NCBI GenBank assembly: GCA_027484825.1
Contig: JAIXSE010000010.1
Coordinates: 1 to 64,000 of the forward strand
Origin: Rubrivivax sp.
GTDB lineage: Bacteria; Pseudomonadota; Gammaproteobacteria; Burkholderiales; Burkholderiaceae_C
Reading direction: 5' to 3'
DNA length: 64,000 nucleotides
Shown here: piece after piece, positions 26,569 through 38,633 of the stretch
Layout: every line of letters begins with the position of its first letter
Position numbering within the stretch: position 1 is the first letter of the stretch
Notes under the pieces: model-generated
What the model was told of the DNA's origin: nothing
Database searches by the model: none
The model's input: only the letters and a program-made list of their open reading frames with translations
Translations under genes and position numbers: made by a program

Positions 26569-27696
26569 ATGTCCGCTGACACCGCCGCTGCCCTGCTCAA
26601 GACCCCCCTGCACGCCCTGCATCTCGAACTCGGCGCCAAGATGGTGCCCTTCGCGGGCTACGACATGCCGGTGCAATACCCCACCGGGGTGATGACCGAG
26701 CACCGCCACACCCGCACGGCGGCCGGCCTGTTCGACGTGTCCCACATGGGCCAGGTGCTGCTGGTCGGCGACGATGCAGCCGCCGCGCTGGAAACCCTGG
26801 TGCCGGTGGACATCCTCGGTCTGGAGCTGTTCAAGCAGCGTTATGCACTGTTTACAGATGACAACGGCGGCATCCTGGATGATCTGATGGTCGCCCGCCG
26901 CACCGATGGCCTGTTTGTGGTGGTCAATGCCGGCTGCAAAGACCAGGACATCACCCACATGCAAAAACACCTGGGTGGCCGCTGCGAAGTGCGTCCCCTG
27001 CCCGACCAGGCCCTGCTGGCGCTGCAGGGCCCGCAGGCCGTGACCGCCCTGGCCCGCCTGAATGCGGACGTGGCCAAGCTGGTCTTCATGACCGGCGGCT
27101 TCTTCGACCTGGACGGCATCCCCTGCTTCGTGACCCGCTCGGGCTATACCGGCGAAGACGGCTACGAGATTTCCGTGGCGGCCGACCGCTCGGTGGAACT
27201 GGCCCGCAAGCTGCTGGCCCAGCCGGAAGTCAAGCCCATCGGCCTGGGCGCCCGCGACTCCCTGCGCCTGGAGGCCGGCCTGTGCCTGTACGGCCACGAC
27301 ATTGACACCACCACCTCCCCGGTCGAAGCCTCGCTGACCTGGGCCATCCAGAAGGTCCGCCGCGCGGGCGGCGAGCGTGCCGGCGGTTATCCCGGCGCTG
27401 CCGTGGTCGACCGCCAACTGGCCGAAGGCGCCAGCCGCAAGCGGGTGGGCCTGGTGGGCAGCGAGCGCATGCCGGTGCGCGAAGGCGCCAAGCTGGTCAA
27501 CGAGGCTGGCGAAGAAGTCGGCGTGGTCACCAGCGGCACCCTCGGCCCCACGGTCAACAAGCCGGTGGCGCTGGCCTATGTGAGCAAGGCCCATGCGGCC
27601 CTGGGCACCCAGCTGTTTGCCCTGGTGCGTGACAAGCGCACCCCGATGACGGTCTCTTCCACGCCGTTCACGCCCAACGGATACTTCCGGGGCTAA
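26569..27696 (+). CDS. gcvT: Aminomethyltransferase, glycine cleavage T protein
   Basis: 375 residues. GAKMVPFAGYDMPVQYP and LFDVSHMGQVLLVG are the folate-binding N-terminal signatures; GYTGEDGYEISVAADRSVEL and GLGARDSLRLEAGLCLYGHD follow as expected. It takes the aminomethyl group from lipoyl-GcvH and makes methylene-THF plus ammonia. ATG 26569 fits the family start and has GGAG upstream; the frame open to 26395 runs through the riboswitch and is not used. First gene of the gcvT-gcvH-gcvP-sdaA operon. Confidence 0.96.
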   Translation: MSADTAAALLKTPLHALHLELGAKMVPFAGYDMPVQYPTGVMTEHRHTRTAAGLFDVSHMGQVLLVGDDAAAALETLVPVDILGLELFKQRYALFTDDNGGILDDLMVARRTDGLFVVVNAGCKDQDITHMQKHLGGRCEVRPLPDQALLALQGPQAVTALARLNADVAKLVFMTGGFFDLDGIPCFVTRSGYTGEDGYEISVAADRSVELARKLLAQPEVKPIGLGARDSLRLEAGLCLYGHDIDTTTSPVEASLTWAIQKVRRAGGERAGGYPGAAVVDRQLAEGASRKRVGLVGSERMPVREGAKLVNEAGEEVGVVTSGTLGPTVNKPVALAYVSKAHAALGTQLFALVRDKRTPMTVSSTPFTPNGYFRG

Positions 27697-27746
27697 ACCT
27701 TCCCTTTTTCGGATCTTTTTCCGCCCTTTTTTTGACGGAGCCTTCC

Positions 27747-28121
27747 ATGACCATCAAGTACACCCCCGACCACGAATGGGTCGAGATCCATGCCGACGGC
27801 ACCGCCACCGTGGGCATCACCGTGCATGCCCAGGACGCCCTGGGTGACGTGGTGTTCGTGGACCTGCCCGAAGTGGGCAAGGCCTACGCCGCCAAGGAAG
27901 TGGCCGGCGTGGTGGAGTCGGTGAAGGCCGCTGCCGACGTGTATGCCCCGGTCTCCGGCGAGATCGTGGAAGTCAATGAGTCGCTGCGCGACGACCCGTC
28001 CCTGGCCAACTCCGACCCGCTCAAGACCGGCTGGTTCTTCAAGGTCAAGCTGTCCAACCCGTCGGAAACCGACGCGCTGATGGACAGCACCGCCTACGAC
28101 GAACTGCTGAAGAACAGCTGA
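27747..28121 (+). CDS. gcvH: Glycine cleavage H protein, lipoyl carrier
   Basis: 124 residues with the lipoyl domain: YTPDHEWVEIHADGTATVGI, DVVFVDLPEVG and the lipoylation site EVAGVVESVKAAADVY (Lys60). It shuttles the methylamine intermediate between GcvP, GcvT and the dihydrolipoamide dehydrogenase. ATG 27747 follows GACGGAG and matches the family start. It lies 50 bases after gcvT and 61 before gcvP. Confidence 0.96.
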   Translation: MTIKYTPDHEWVEIHADGTATVGITVHAQDALGDVVFVDLPEVGKAYAAKEVAGVVESVKAAADVYAPVSGEIVEVNESLRDDPSLANSDPLKTGWFFKVKLSNPSETDALMDSTAYDELLKNS

Positions 28122-28182
28122 TTTCCCGCTGATTCCACGCTGATTCACAGCTGAGACTGACGCCCACCAGGATCCCCCCGCC

Positions 28183-31074
<2,892 letters not shown>

Positions 31075-31098
31075 GTCTCAGCTCAGCGGGGTGCCGGC

Positions 31099-32565
31099 AT
31101 GGCCGTCTCTGTTTTTGATCTCTTCAAGATCGGCATCGGGCCGTCCAGCTCCCACACCGTCGGCCCGATGCGGGCTGCCAGGCTCTTTGTGCAGCGCCTG
31201 CGGCACGAAGGCCAACTGGACCGCACGGTGCGGGTGGCCACCTCGCTCTACGGATCGCTGGGGGCCACCGGCAAGGGACACGGCAGCGACAAGGCGGTGC
31301 TGCTGGGCCTGGCCGGCCATGAGCCGGACTCGGTCGATGTGGAGCACATCCCCGCCATCCTGGAAGAGATCCGGGGCCGCAAGCGCGTGGCGCTGGGCGG
31401 CGAGCATGAGATTGCCTTCGACGAGGCGCGTGACCTGGTGCTGTACCGGCGCCAGAGCCTGCCGCTGCATGCCAACGGCATGCGGTTGATCGCCTTCGAC
31501 GCCGAAGGCAACGAGCTGCAGAACCGGGTGTACTACTCGGTCGGCGGCGGCTTTGTGGTGACCGAGGAGGTGCTGGCCGACGGCTCGCGCCAGAAGCAGA
31601 TCGCCCCGGACACCACCGTGCTGCCCTACCCCTTCAAGACCGGGGCGGAGCTGCTGGCGCTGACCGAGCGGGAGCACTGCTCCATCGCCGAGATCATGCG
31701 CCGCAATGAAGGCCACTGGCGCAGCGATGAAGAGACCCGCGCCGGCCTGCTGAACATCTGGCGGGTGATGCAGAGCTGCGTGCAACGCGGCTGCCGCACC
31801 GAGGGCATCTTGCCGGGCGGCTTCAAGGTGCGACGCCGCGCCGCGCAGTTGCACCGGGAACTGACCAGCGATGCGGAAGCGGCGCTGCGGGACCCGCTGC
31901 AGGTGATGGACTGGGTCAACCTCTACGCCTTGGCGGTGAATGAAGAGAACGCGGCCGGCGGCCGGGTGGTGACGGCGCCGACCAACGGCGCGGCCGGCAT
32001 CATCCCGGCGGTGCTGCACTACTACGCGCGCTTCGTGAATCCACCGCCCCCCGCCCCCCGTGGCGGCGCTGAGGCCACGAACGCAGGCCCCGGCGGACGG
32101 ACCAATCCGGCCCTGGGCGCGCATGAAGACGGCATCATCGACTTCCTGCTGACCGCCGCGGCCATCGGCATTCTGTACAAGGAAAACGCCTCCATCTCCG
32201 GTGCCGAAGTCGGCTGCCAGGGCGAGGTGGGCGTGGCCTGCTCGATGGCGGCTGCGGCCTTGTGCGCGGTGATGGGCGGCACGCCGGCCCAGGTCGAGAA
32301 CGCCGCGGAAATCGGCATGGAACATCATCTGGGCCTGACCTGTGACCCGGTCGGCGGGCTGGTGCAGATTCCCTGCATCGAGCGCAATGCGATTGCGTCG
32401 GTCAAGGCCATCAACGCGGCCCGCATGGCGCTGCGCGGGGACGGCACCCACCATGTGAGCCTGGACAAGGTCATCAAGACGATGCGCGAGACCGGCGCGG
32501 ACATGATGACCAAGTACAAGGAAACGGCCCGCGGCGGGCTGGCGGTGAATATCGTCGAGTGCTGA
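31099..32565 (+). CDS. sdaA: L-serine ammonia-lyase, single-chain iron-sulfur type
   Basis: 488 residues. [20 protein letters not shown] opens the beta domain; the alpha domain holds the Fe-S ligands around [19 protein letters not shown] and [20 protein letters not shown]. It deaminates serine to pyruvate. There is a Pro/Gly/Ala-rich insert of about 25 residues before [18 protein letters not shown] that is longer than in most homologues. ATG 31099 is 24 bases after gcvP, so serine made from glycine would be drained under glycine control. Confidence 0.94.
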   Translation: MAVSVFDLFKIGIGPSSSHTVGPMRAARLFVQRLRHEGQLDRTVRVATSLYGSLGATGKGHGSDKAVLLGLAGHEPDSVDVEHIPAILEEIRGRKRVALGGEHEIAFDEARDLVLYRRQSLPLHANGMRLIAFDAEGNELQNRVYYSVGGGFVVTEEVLADGSRQKQIAPDTTVLPYPFKTGAELLALTEREHCSIAEIMRRNEGHWRSDEETRAGLLNIWRVMQSCVQRGCRTEGILPGGFKVRRRAAQLHRELTSDAEAALRDPLQVMDWVNLYALAVNEENAAGGRVVTAPTNGAAGIIPAVLHYYARFVNPPPPAPRGGAEATNAGPGGRTNPALGAHEDGIIDFLLTAAAIGILYKENASISGAEVGCQGEVGVACSMAAAALCAVMGGTPAQVENAAEIGMEHHLGLTCDPVGGLVQIPCIERNAIASVKAINAARMALRGDGTHHVSLDKVIKTMRETGADMMTKYKETARGGLAVNIVEC

Positions 32566-32582
32566 GCCCCCGCTCGGCACGA

Positions 32583-32615
32583 GTTAGGCACCCGTTAGAC
32601 GCCCGTTAGACGCCC
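32583..32615. repeat. 11-bp tandem repeat, three units, after sdaA
   Basis: Units GTTAGGCACCC, GTTAGACGCCC and GTTAGACGCCC lie head to tail, followed by a broken fourth unit. They start 17 bases after the sdaA stop. No terminator hairpin is apparent. Confidence 0.8.
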
Positions 32616-32693
32616 GTTGAGGGCTGTCACCGGTGCCAAGGCCTGCACTGCCCAACAGCCGCAGACGGCTCAGCGTCAGGACCCCTCCCCCAC

Positions 32694-33809
32694 CTAGCTC
32701 GCTTGGCCCCTGTCCAGCGGCAGTTTCTGCACCCGATTGGCCAGGAACACCTCGCCGATATCCAGCGTGCTTTCCTGCCCGACCCGCTTGGCGCAGTCCT
32801 TCAGCCAGCGCTGAGCCGCAGCCCGTCCCAGCTCGAACAGCGTGGTCAGCAGCCGCCAATCGGTGTTGAGCTTGCTGGATGCGCCAAACGGGGCCAGGCC
32901 CGCCTCATCCGCCACGCGATGCAGCCGCATGGCCTTGTAGTGCGTCGGGTCCACCCGCCGGTCTTGCAGCAAGCGCTGCACAAAGGAGATGGCCCGCAGC
33001 TCCGCCACCAGGCTGGCATTGAAGGTGATCTCATTGATGCGGTCATCAATCTCGGCCGCAGTCTTGGGAATGCCGTCGTGCTCGCGCGGATTGATCTGCA
33101 CCAGCAGCACGTCATCCGTCTGCGTGCCATACACCAGCGGCCACAGCGCCGGATTCCCGGAGAAGCCCCCATCCCAGAACGGCTCCCCATCGATCACGAT
33201 GGTCTGCGCGCTGCGCGGCAGGCAGGCCGAGGCCATCAGGGCCTCGATGCTCAGGTCACCGTCGCTGAAGACCCGCGGCTGGCCGGTGCGCACCGAGGTG
33301 GCGGTGACAAAGACCTTGATCGGCCCGCGCCGCATCGCGTCTTCGTCCACATGCTGGCGGACGATGTCCCGCAGCGGGTCCAGGTTGAAGGGATTGAGCT
33401 GGTAGGGACTCCACAGCCGCAGCCAGGCATCCCAGGCCAATGCGGCCGGCCAGGCACTGCGGTTGTAGGCCCAGGCGGGGGGCGCGGTGCTGCCAGCCGG
33501 GCCTGTGGGTGTCACCGCCTCGCCCATCATGCCGAAACAGGCCGGCACGCCCGACACGGCCTGCCAGAACGCCCGCAGCGCCTGCCGAGCCCCTTCGGCG
33601 CCCCCTTGCGCATAGCCCGACGCCAGGACGGCGGCATTCATGGCACCGGCGCTGGTGCCGGAGACGCCGTCAAACCGCATGGACCCGTCCTCCAGCAGCG
33701 CGTCCAGCACGCCCCAGGTGAAGGCGCCATGGGAGCCGCCGCCTTGCAGGGCGAGATCCAGGGGCCGGCTGGACTTGTCCGGTGCTCGGGGGCGAGAAGT
33801 AGGCGCCAT
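32694..33809 (-). CDS. Patatin-like phospholipase/esterase
   Basis: 371 residues. The patatin signatures are complete: oxyanion loop LALQGGGSHGAFTWGVLDAL, nucleophile elbow GVSGTSAGAMNAAVL (Ser53 region) and the catalytic Asp in FWDGGFSGNPAL. There is no signal peptide or membrane segment, so it acts on lipids in the cytosol or at the inner face of the membrane. It resembles the group of bacterial patatins linked with polyhydroxyalkanoate or membrane lipid turnover, but the substrate is unknown. It is convergent with sdaA and separated from the next minus-strand gene by 100 bases. Confidence 0.93.
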   Translation of the reverse strand: MAPTSRPRAPDKSSRPLDLALQGGGSHGAFTWGVLDALLEDGSMRFDGVSGTSAGAMNAAVLASGYAQGGAEGARQALRAFWQAVSGVPACFGMMGEAVTPTGPAGSTAPPAWAYNRSAWPAALAWDAWLRLWSPYQLNPFNLDPLRDIVRQHVDEDAMRRGPIKVFVTATSVRTGQPRVFSDGDLSIEALMASACLPRSAQTIVIDGEPFWDGGFSGNPALWPLVYGTQTDDVLLVQINPREHDGIPKTAAEIDDRINEITFNASLVAELRAISFVQRLLQDRRVDPTHYKAMRLHRVADEAGLAPFGASSKLNTDWRLLTTLFELGRAAAQRWLKDCAKRVGQESTLDIGEVFLANRVQKLPLDRGQAS

Positions 33810-33911
33810 GCTGTGCTCTCCAAAGGACCTCTGGAATATAGCCGCGGCGCTTGACCGCGCTCACCCCGCCCCGTCAACATCCTGGGGGGGGGCGGTGCTG
33901 GGGCGGGCGGC

Positions 33912-34739
33912 TCAGCGCATCGGCGGCAAAGGCTCGTTCGGCAGCCAGCGCTTGTAGATGGCCTGGAAGGTGCCGTCCCGCTTGAGTTCCTGCAACCGGG
34001 CCTGCCAGGCCTCCACAGTGGCTTTGGGCGTGCTGAGGGAAAAGGCGATGTAGCCGTCGTTGACGGCAAAGCTGAACAGTGCGCGGATCTGGGACGGCTT
34101 GACCCCCGCCAGCGCCAGCGTGCGCGGCATGCTGACCCGCTCCCCGGCCAGCAGCGGGGCGCGCCCGGCCATCAGCATGCGCACGCCCTGCACCGGGTCC
34201 ACCACGGTTTGCAGATTGCGAAAACCAGCGGTGCGCAGTTGCTGGGCGGTGTACCAGTCCCTCACCACCAGCACGCGACTGGCATGGCGGGCGTCCTCCA
34301 GCGTCCGGGTCTGGACCGGGACACCGGCGCGGGCGTAGACGGTGCTGTGAAACTGCACCAGCGGCCCCACCCACTGGAACAGGGATTCGCGCTCCGGAAT
34401 GCGGGCGGTGGCAAAGAGCGCGGTTGGCGGGGTGTCCTGCGCTTCGCGAAAGGCACGGGCCCAGGGCAAGACCTCAATCGGCAGGTCCTGGCCCAGCCGC
34501 TGCTGGATGGCCTGCACGATCTCGACGGTCAGGCCGCGGGGCTTGCCGTTATCGCTGAAATTGATCGGGGGGAACTCTTCGGTCAGCAGCCGCAGGGAGG
34601 CTGGCAGTGCGCCGACGGCGCCGGAGGGGCTGGAGCCCGGCGCGCCGGTCCGTGCGGGACCGCCCGTTGCCGCCATCAGGCAAGCCGCTGGCCAGGCCAG
34701 GCCGGCCAGTCCCATCGCCGCCACGTGTCGTCTCTGCAT
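33912..34739 (-). CDS. Extracellular solute-binding protein, family 3-like
   Basis: 275 residues. A signal segment (AAMGLAGLAWPAACLMAA) precedes a periplasmic binding fold: LRLLTEEFPPINFSDNGKPR, GLTVEIVQAIQQRLGQ, then VGPLVQFHSTVYARAG and RVLVVRDWYTAQQLRTAG. It ends FQAIYKRWLPNEP, a usual tail of amino-acid or polar-compound binding proteins. No ABC permease genes are adjacent, so it may serve as a stand-alone sensor or ligand-binding protein. ATG 34739 is chosen; a longer frame goes through tandem repeats and is unlikely. Confidence 0.78.
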   Translation of the reverse strand: MQRRHVAAMGLAGLAWPAACLMAATGGPARTGAPGSSPSGAVGALPASLRLLTEEFPPINFSDNGKPRGLTVEIVQAIQQRLGQDLPIEVLPWARAFREAQDTPPTALFATARIPERESLFQWVGPLVQFHSTVYARAGVPVQTRTLEDARHASRVLVVRDWYTAQQLRTAGFRNLQTVVDPVQGVRMLMAGRAPLLAGERVSMPRTLALAGVKPSQIRALFSFAVNDGYIAFSLSTPKATVEAWQARLQELKRDGTFQAIYKRWLPNEPLPPMR

Positions 34740-34830
34740 ACCTGATCGTCCGATGCCGAAAAGTACGGTGGTAGTGGACGAAGATGATAGGGGCGGACCG
34801 CAGCGTCTGCGCATCCGCCCCCCGTGCAGA

Positions 34831-34893
34831 ACACACACCCGCGGGGGCTGTGCACACACCCGCAGGGGCAATGCACACCCCCGCGGGGCCGTG
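34831..34893. repeat. Three 21-bp tandem repeats after dctP
   Basis: Units at 34831-34851, 34852-34872 and 34873-34893 have the core CACACCCGCGGGGGC with a few changes. Each contains a GC palindrome. They lie between the dctP stop and the next gene start. Confidence 0.88.
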
Positions 34894-34902
34894 TGGTCCG
34901 GC

Positions 34903-35931
34903 TTACTTGCCGCCGCGCAGCTTGCTCAGTTGGCCCTGGGTCTCGTTCCAGAGCTCCATGCCCACCTGCGTCGCGATGCCGGCATTCACCCGGGTGAGCT
35001 TGTCGCGCATGCGGGCGGCTTCCGCCGGGCTCAGCTCATTGACCTGCATGCCCTTGGCCTTGAGGGCGGCCAGCGCCTTGGCGGCTTCGTCGCGGGTGTC
35101 CTTGCGCTCGAAGTCGCGGCTGGCGATGGCGGCCTTTTGCAGCACGGCCTTCTCATCCTTGGACAGGCCGTCCCAGAACTTCTTGCTCACCGTCACGATC
35201 CACGGGCTGTAGACGTGATTGGTGACGGTCAGGTACTTCTGCACTTCGAAGAACTTGGCCGACAAGATGGTGTTGTAGGGATTCTCCTGCCCGTCCACCG
35301 CATTGGTTTCCAGCGCGGTGAACAGCTCGGAATACGGCAGCGGCACGGCATTGGCGCCGAGCTGTTTGAAGCTGTCGAGGAAGACATTGTTCTGCATGAC
35401 GCGCAGCTTGATGCCGTCCAGGTCTTCCAGCTTGGTGACCGGCCGCTTGCTGTTGGTCAGGTTGCGGAAGCCGTTCTCCCAATACACCAGGCCGACCATG
35501 CCCTTGTCTTCCAGCTTGGCCCGGACCTTGTCGCCCACCGGGCCGTCCAGCAGCGCATCGGCTTCACGGGTGTTGTTGATCAGGAAGGGGGTGTCCCACA
35601 GCGCCATTTCCTTGGCGATGCCCACCAGCGTGGCGGTCGAGCCCACCATCATTTCCTGGGCGCCGCCGATGAGGGCTTGCTGCATCTGCGTGTCCGGCCC
35701 CAGGGCAGCGCCGCCGATGGCCCGCACCTTCATCTTGCCGCCGGAGAGCTTTTGCACCTCGTCGGCGAACACCTTCACGGCGCGGCCCTGGTTGCTGTTC
35801 TCGGCCAGGCCGTAGCCGAAGCGGATCAGGCGCGGCTTGATGTCCTGCGCGGCGGCGGGCAGCGCGGCCAGCACCAGCGAGGCGGCTGCGGCCGCAAGGG
35901 TCAGACGACGACGGAGGGGGGAGCAGTTCAT
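34903..35931 (-). CDS. dctP: TRAP transporter substrate-binding protein
   Basis: 342 residues. A signal peptide (LTLAAAAASLVLAALPAAAQ) is followed by the DctP family fold with the conserved ligand Arg in KLRVMQNNVFLDSF, then PLPYSELFTALETNAVDGQE and YSPWIVTVSKKFWDGL. It delivers an organic acid (C4-dicarboxylate, sugar acid or the like) to the DctQM permease encoded just upstream on the same strand. Gene order is gntK-dctQ-dctM-dctP, and gluconate kinase suggests an aldonate substrate (inference). Confidence 0.95.
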   Translation of the reverse strand: MNCSPLRRRLTLAAAAASLVLAALPAAAQDIKPRLIRFGYGLAENSNQGRAVKVFADEVQKLSGGKMKVRAIGGAALGPDTQMQQALIGGAQEMMVGSTATLVGIAKEMALWDTPFLINNTREADALLDGPVGDKVRAKLEDKGMVGLVYWENGFRNLTNSKRPVTKLEDLDGIKLRVMQNNVFLDSFKQLGANAVPLPYSELFTALETNAVDGQENPYNTILSAKFFEVQKYLTVTNHVYSPWIVTVSKKFWDGLSKDEKAVLQKAAIASRDFERKDTRDEAAKALAALKAKGMQVNELSPAEAARMRDKLTRVNAGIATQVGMELWNETQGQLSKLRGGK

Positions 35932-35979
35932 GGGAGTCTCCTTGTTGGACCTGGGATCGGCCTTGATGAATTCTGAAGC

Positions 35980-37281
35980 TCAGCGCCACCAATGCATCGG
36001 CACCGTGACCAGCGCCGGGAAGCAGGTAAACGCCACGAGGATGACCACATAGGTCAGCAGGAACGGATTCACGCCCTTGATCACCTGATGCATGGACAGC
36101 CGCCCCACCCCGGCCACGACGTTGAGCACCGTGCCCACCGGCGGGGTGATCAGGCCGATGGCGCCGTTGAGCACGAACATCAGGCCGAAGTAGACCGGAT
36201 CAATGCCGGCCTTGACCGCGATCGGCAGCATCACCGGGGCGAAGATCAGGATGGTGGGCGTGAGGTCCAGCGCAGTGCCGATCAGCACCAGCAGCACCAT
36301 CATCAGCGCCATCAGCAGGCGCGGGGATTCGATCAGCCCGCCCAGCCACTGCGTCAGCACACCGGGCAGGTCGGCCAGGGTGATCATGTAGCTGGCGACC
36401 TGCGCGCCGGCGCACAGGAACATCACCACCGCCGTGGTCTTGGCGGCCCGCACCAGCACGCCGTGCAGCTGGCCCAGCGACATCTCGCGGTGCACCACGA
36501 AGCTGATGACCAGCGCGTAGAACGCGGCGACCACCGCGGCTTCGGTCGGGGTGAAGATGCCGGTCTTCATGCCGCCGATGATGATCACCGGCATCAGAAG
36601 CGCCCAGAAGGCCTTGAGCGTGGCCCGCAGCCGGTCGTTCCAGGACAGCGCCTGGCCTTCGGGCAGGTCCAGCTTGCGCAATTGCAGCTTCCAGGCCAGC
36701 AGCAGACCCAGCCCCATGAACAGCCCGGGCACGATGCCGGACACGAACAGGGCCGAGATCGAGGTGTTGGTCGTGACCCCGTAGATCACAAAGGGCATGG
36801 ACGGCGGAATGATGGGCGCGATGATGCCGCCCGAGGCAATCAGCCCGGCCGAGGTGGCCATGGGATAGCCGTGGCGCTGCATCATCGGCAGCAGGATGGT
36901 GGCCAGGGCGGCGGTGTCGGCCAGGGCCGAGCCGCTCATGCTGGCCATGAGCACCGCAGCGCCGATGGCCACAAAGCCCAGACCGCCGCGGATGTGCCCC
37001 ACCCAGGCCTGGGCCATCTCGATGATGCGCCGACTGATGCCGCCTGCATTCATCAGCTCACCGGCCAGGATGAAGAAAGGCACGGCCAGCAGCGGGAAGC
37101 TGTCGATGCCGGCCACCAGATTCTGGGCCAGCAGCTGGGTATCCCAGAAGTCCAGGGCCCAGGCCATTCCGGCGCCCGTCAGCACCAGGGCAAAGGCCAT
37201 CGGAATGCCCAGGCCCATCAGGACCAGCATGCCGACGACAAAGATGATGAAGGACAGTGCTTCGTTGCTGATGCCGGTCAT
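35980..37281 (-). CDS. dctM: TRAP transporter large permease
   Basis: 433 residues, about 12 membrane segments. FIIFVVGMLVLMGLGIPMAF near the start, FILAGELMNAGGISRRIIEM, and GLITPPVGTVLNVVAGVGR at the end are DctM hallmarks. It is the ion-coupled translocation subunit. ATG 37281 overlaps the dctQ stop (TGATG); a GTG one codon earlier is rejected. It lies 48 bases upstream of dctP. Confidence 0.96.
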   Translation of the reverse strand: MTGISNEALSFIIFVVGMLVLMGLGIPMAFALVLTGAGMAWALDFWDTQLLAQNLVAGIDSFPLLAVPFFILAGELMNAGGISRRIIEMAQAWVGHIRGGLGFVAIGAAVLMASMSGSALADTAALATILLPMMQRHGYPMATSAGLIASGGIIAPIIPPSMPFVIYGVTTNTSISALFVSGIVPGLFMGLGLLLAWKLQLRKLDLPEGQALSWNDRLRATLKAFWALLMPVIIIGGMKTGIFTPTEAAVVAAFYALVISFVVHREMSLGQLHGVLVRAAKTTAVVMFLCAGAQVASYMITLADLPGVLTQWLGGLIESPRLLMALMMVLLVLIGTALDLTPTILIFAPVMLPIAVKAGIDPVYFGLMFVLNGAIGLITPPVGTVLNVVAGVGRLSMHQVIKGVNPFLLTYVVILVAFTCFPALVTVPMHWWR

Positions 37282-37847
37282 CACTCGACCTCCAGTTCAT
37301 GATCGAGATTCAGCGGCTTGGCGCGCACCAGCTGCCACAGCGCCATGAGCGCGATCAGCGCGCTGCTGATCAGCGCCGGCAGCGGCAGCAAGGCATTGGA
37401 ATACCCCAGCACCACCGAGCGGCTGTCCATGCCCACAACCACCTGCTGCCACGCGCCCCAGGCCACCATACCGGCGGCTGCCACGACGGCCAGGCGGATC
37501 AGGGCGGCAATGATCGTCATGAGCGTGCGACGGCGACGCAGCGGCAGCAGCAGGCTGGTGAAGGCCATGTGCTCGCCCAGCGGGTAGGCGGCGGTGGCGC
37601 CGATGAAGACCATCCACACGAACAGCAACCGGGACAGCTCTTCACTCGCCGCCACGCCACTGCCGAAGCCATAACGCAGCACGACGTTGACGAACACCGC
37701 GAGCGCCATGACAGCCAGGCACAGGGCCATGGCGCCTTCGGCCAGGCGCAGCCAGAGCGGGCGCGGGCCGTTGGCAGCGGGCGGTGTCGGGGCTTCCGGT
37801 GGAACCACAGGACCGGCGGACACCGGTGAGGAGGATGTGGGCGTCAT
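37281..37847 (-). CDS. dctQ: TRAP transporter small permease
   Basis: 188 residues, four membrane helices after a Pro/Ala-rich N terminus of 30 residues. FVNVVLRYGFGSGVAASEEL followed by SRLLFVWMVFIGA is the DctQ family core. It pairs with DctM. ATG 37847 overlaps the gluconokinase stop and the end overlaps dctM, so all are coupled. Confidence 0.94.
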   Translation of the reverse strand: MTPTSSSPVSAGPVVPPEAPTPPAANGPRPLWLRLAEGAMALCLAVMALAVFVNVVLRYGFGSGVAASEELSRLLFVWMVFIGATAAYPLGEHMAFTSLLLPLRRRRTLMTIIAALIRLAVVAAAGMVAWGAWQQVVVGMDSRSVVLGYSNALLPLPALISSALIALMALWQLVRAKPLNLDHELEVE

Positions 37848-38440
37848 GGGCCGGTCTCCTTGGGGGCGGGAGTGAAAGGGTGGGCGTCCGCGTTGGCGGC
37901 GCCGAGGTCGAGCCGCTCACGCTGCTGAAGGATCGCCTCCAACTGCGCCGACAGCGGCAGGTCCGCCGACACCGTCATGACGCCGGCCTCCCCCACCGGG
38001 GATTCCAGCGTGTTGAACTGGCTGTCCACCAGGCTGGCGGGGAAGATATGCCCGGACGCCCGGGCCGCGACCCGCGTCAGCGCCAGGCTGCGGCTGATGT
38101 CGATGAACACGAATTGCAGCGGTGGATGGGCCGCGCGCAGCCGGTCGCGGTACACACGCTTGAGTGCGGAGCAACTGAGCACCACGGGGCCGGGCGCCTG
38201 AAGCAGCCCCCCCAGACGGTCCAGCCAGCCCCAGCGGTCGTCATCGGTCAGCGCTTGACCGGCCTGCATCTTGGCGATGGAGGCCGCAGAATGGTGGGCA
38301 TCGCCTTCGATGAAAGGCCACTTGAGTTGCCGCGCGAGGGCTTCGCCCACACTGGTCTTGCCGCAACCCGCCACGCCCATCACCACGATGGACGCGGTGC
38401 CCATGGACGCCTCGGCGCGACCGATCTCTGATTCAGCCAT
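37844..38440 (-). CDS. gntK: Gluconokinase
   Basis: 198 residues. The P-loop is VMGVAGCGKTSVGEALA, followed by WPFIEGDAHHSAASIAKMQA, DRWGWLDRLG, VVLSCSALKRVYRDRLR and HIFPASLVDSQFNTLESP, all standard for GntK. It phosphorylates D-gluconate to 6-phosphogluconate. ATG 38440 is preferred; the frame upstream lies in the operator region. Divergent from the LacI-type regulator, which probably represses it. Confidence 0.93.
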   Translation of the reverse strand: MAESEIGRAEASMGTASIVVMGVAGCGKTSVGEALARQLKWPFIEGDAHHSAASIAKMQAGQALTDDDRWGWLDRLGGLLQAPGPVVLSCSALKRVYRDRLRAAHPPLQFVFIDISRSLALTRVAARASGHIFPASLVDSQFNTLESPVGEAGVMTVSADLPLSAQLEAILQQRERLDLGAANADAHPFTPAPKETGP

Positions 38441-38470
38441 GTGTACTGGCCCTTCTTCTTCGCCACCCAT

Positions 38471-38486
38471 TGGGTAGCGCTGTCCC
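38471..38486. promoter_or_regulatory. LacI-type operator, gntK-proximal
   Basis: TGGGTAGCGCTGTCCC centres on AGCGCT and resembles GntR-like sites (half-site GGTAGC). It lies 31 bases upstream of the gntK start codon. A second copy is at 38577. Confidence 0.6.
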
Positions 38487-38576
38487 GTTATCGAAAAAGA
38501 GACGGCGAAGCCTTCGCCGTCATTTCTGTCATTTGTCAGACCTGTCCCTAGGGCTTCCACTGCTCGTGGGCCCGGA

Positions 38577-38593
38577 TGGGTAGCGCTATCCTA
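38577..38593. promoter_or_regulatory. LacI-type operator, regulator-proximal
   Basis: TGGGTAGCGCTATCCTA has the same core GGGTAGCGCT and lies 41 bases before the regulator ATG. The centre-to-centre distance to the first copy is 106-107 bases, close to ten helical turns, so looping is possible. Confidence 0.6.
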
Positions 38594-38633
38594 CGCCGGA
38601 GCGCCACGCACCTTGCTAGGGAAACTACGCACC

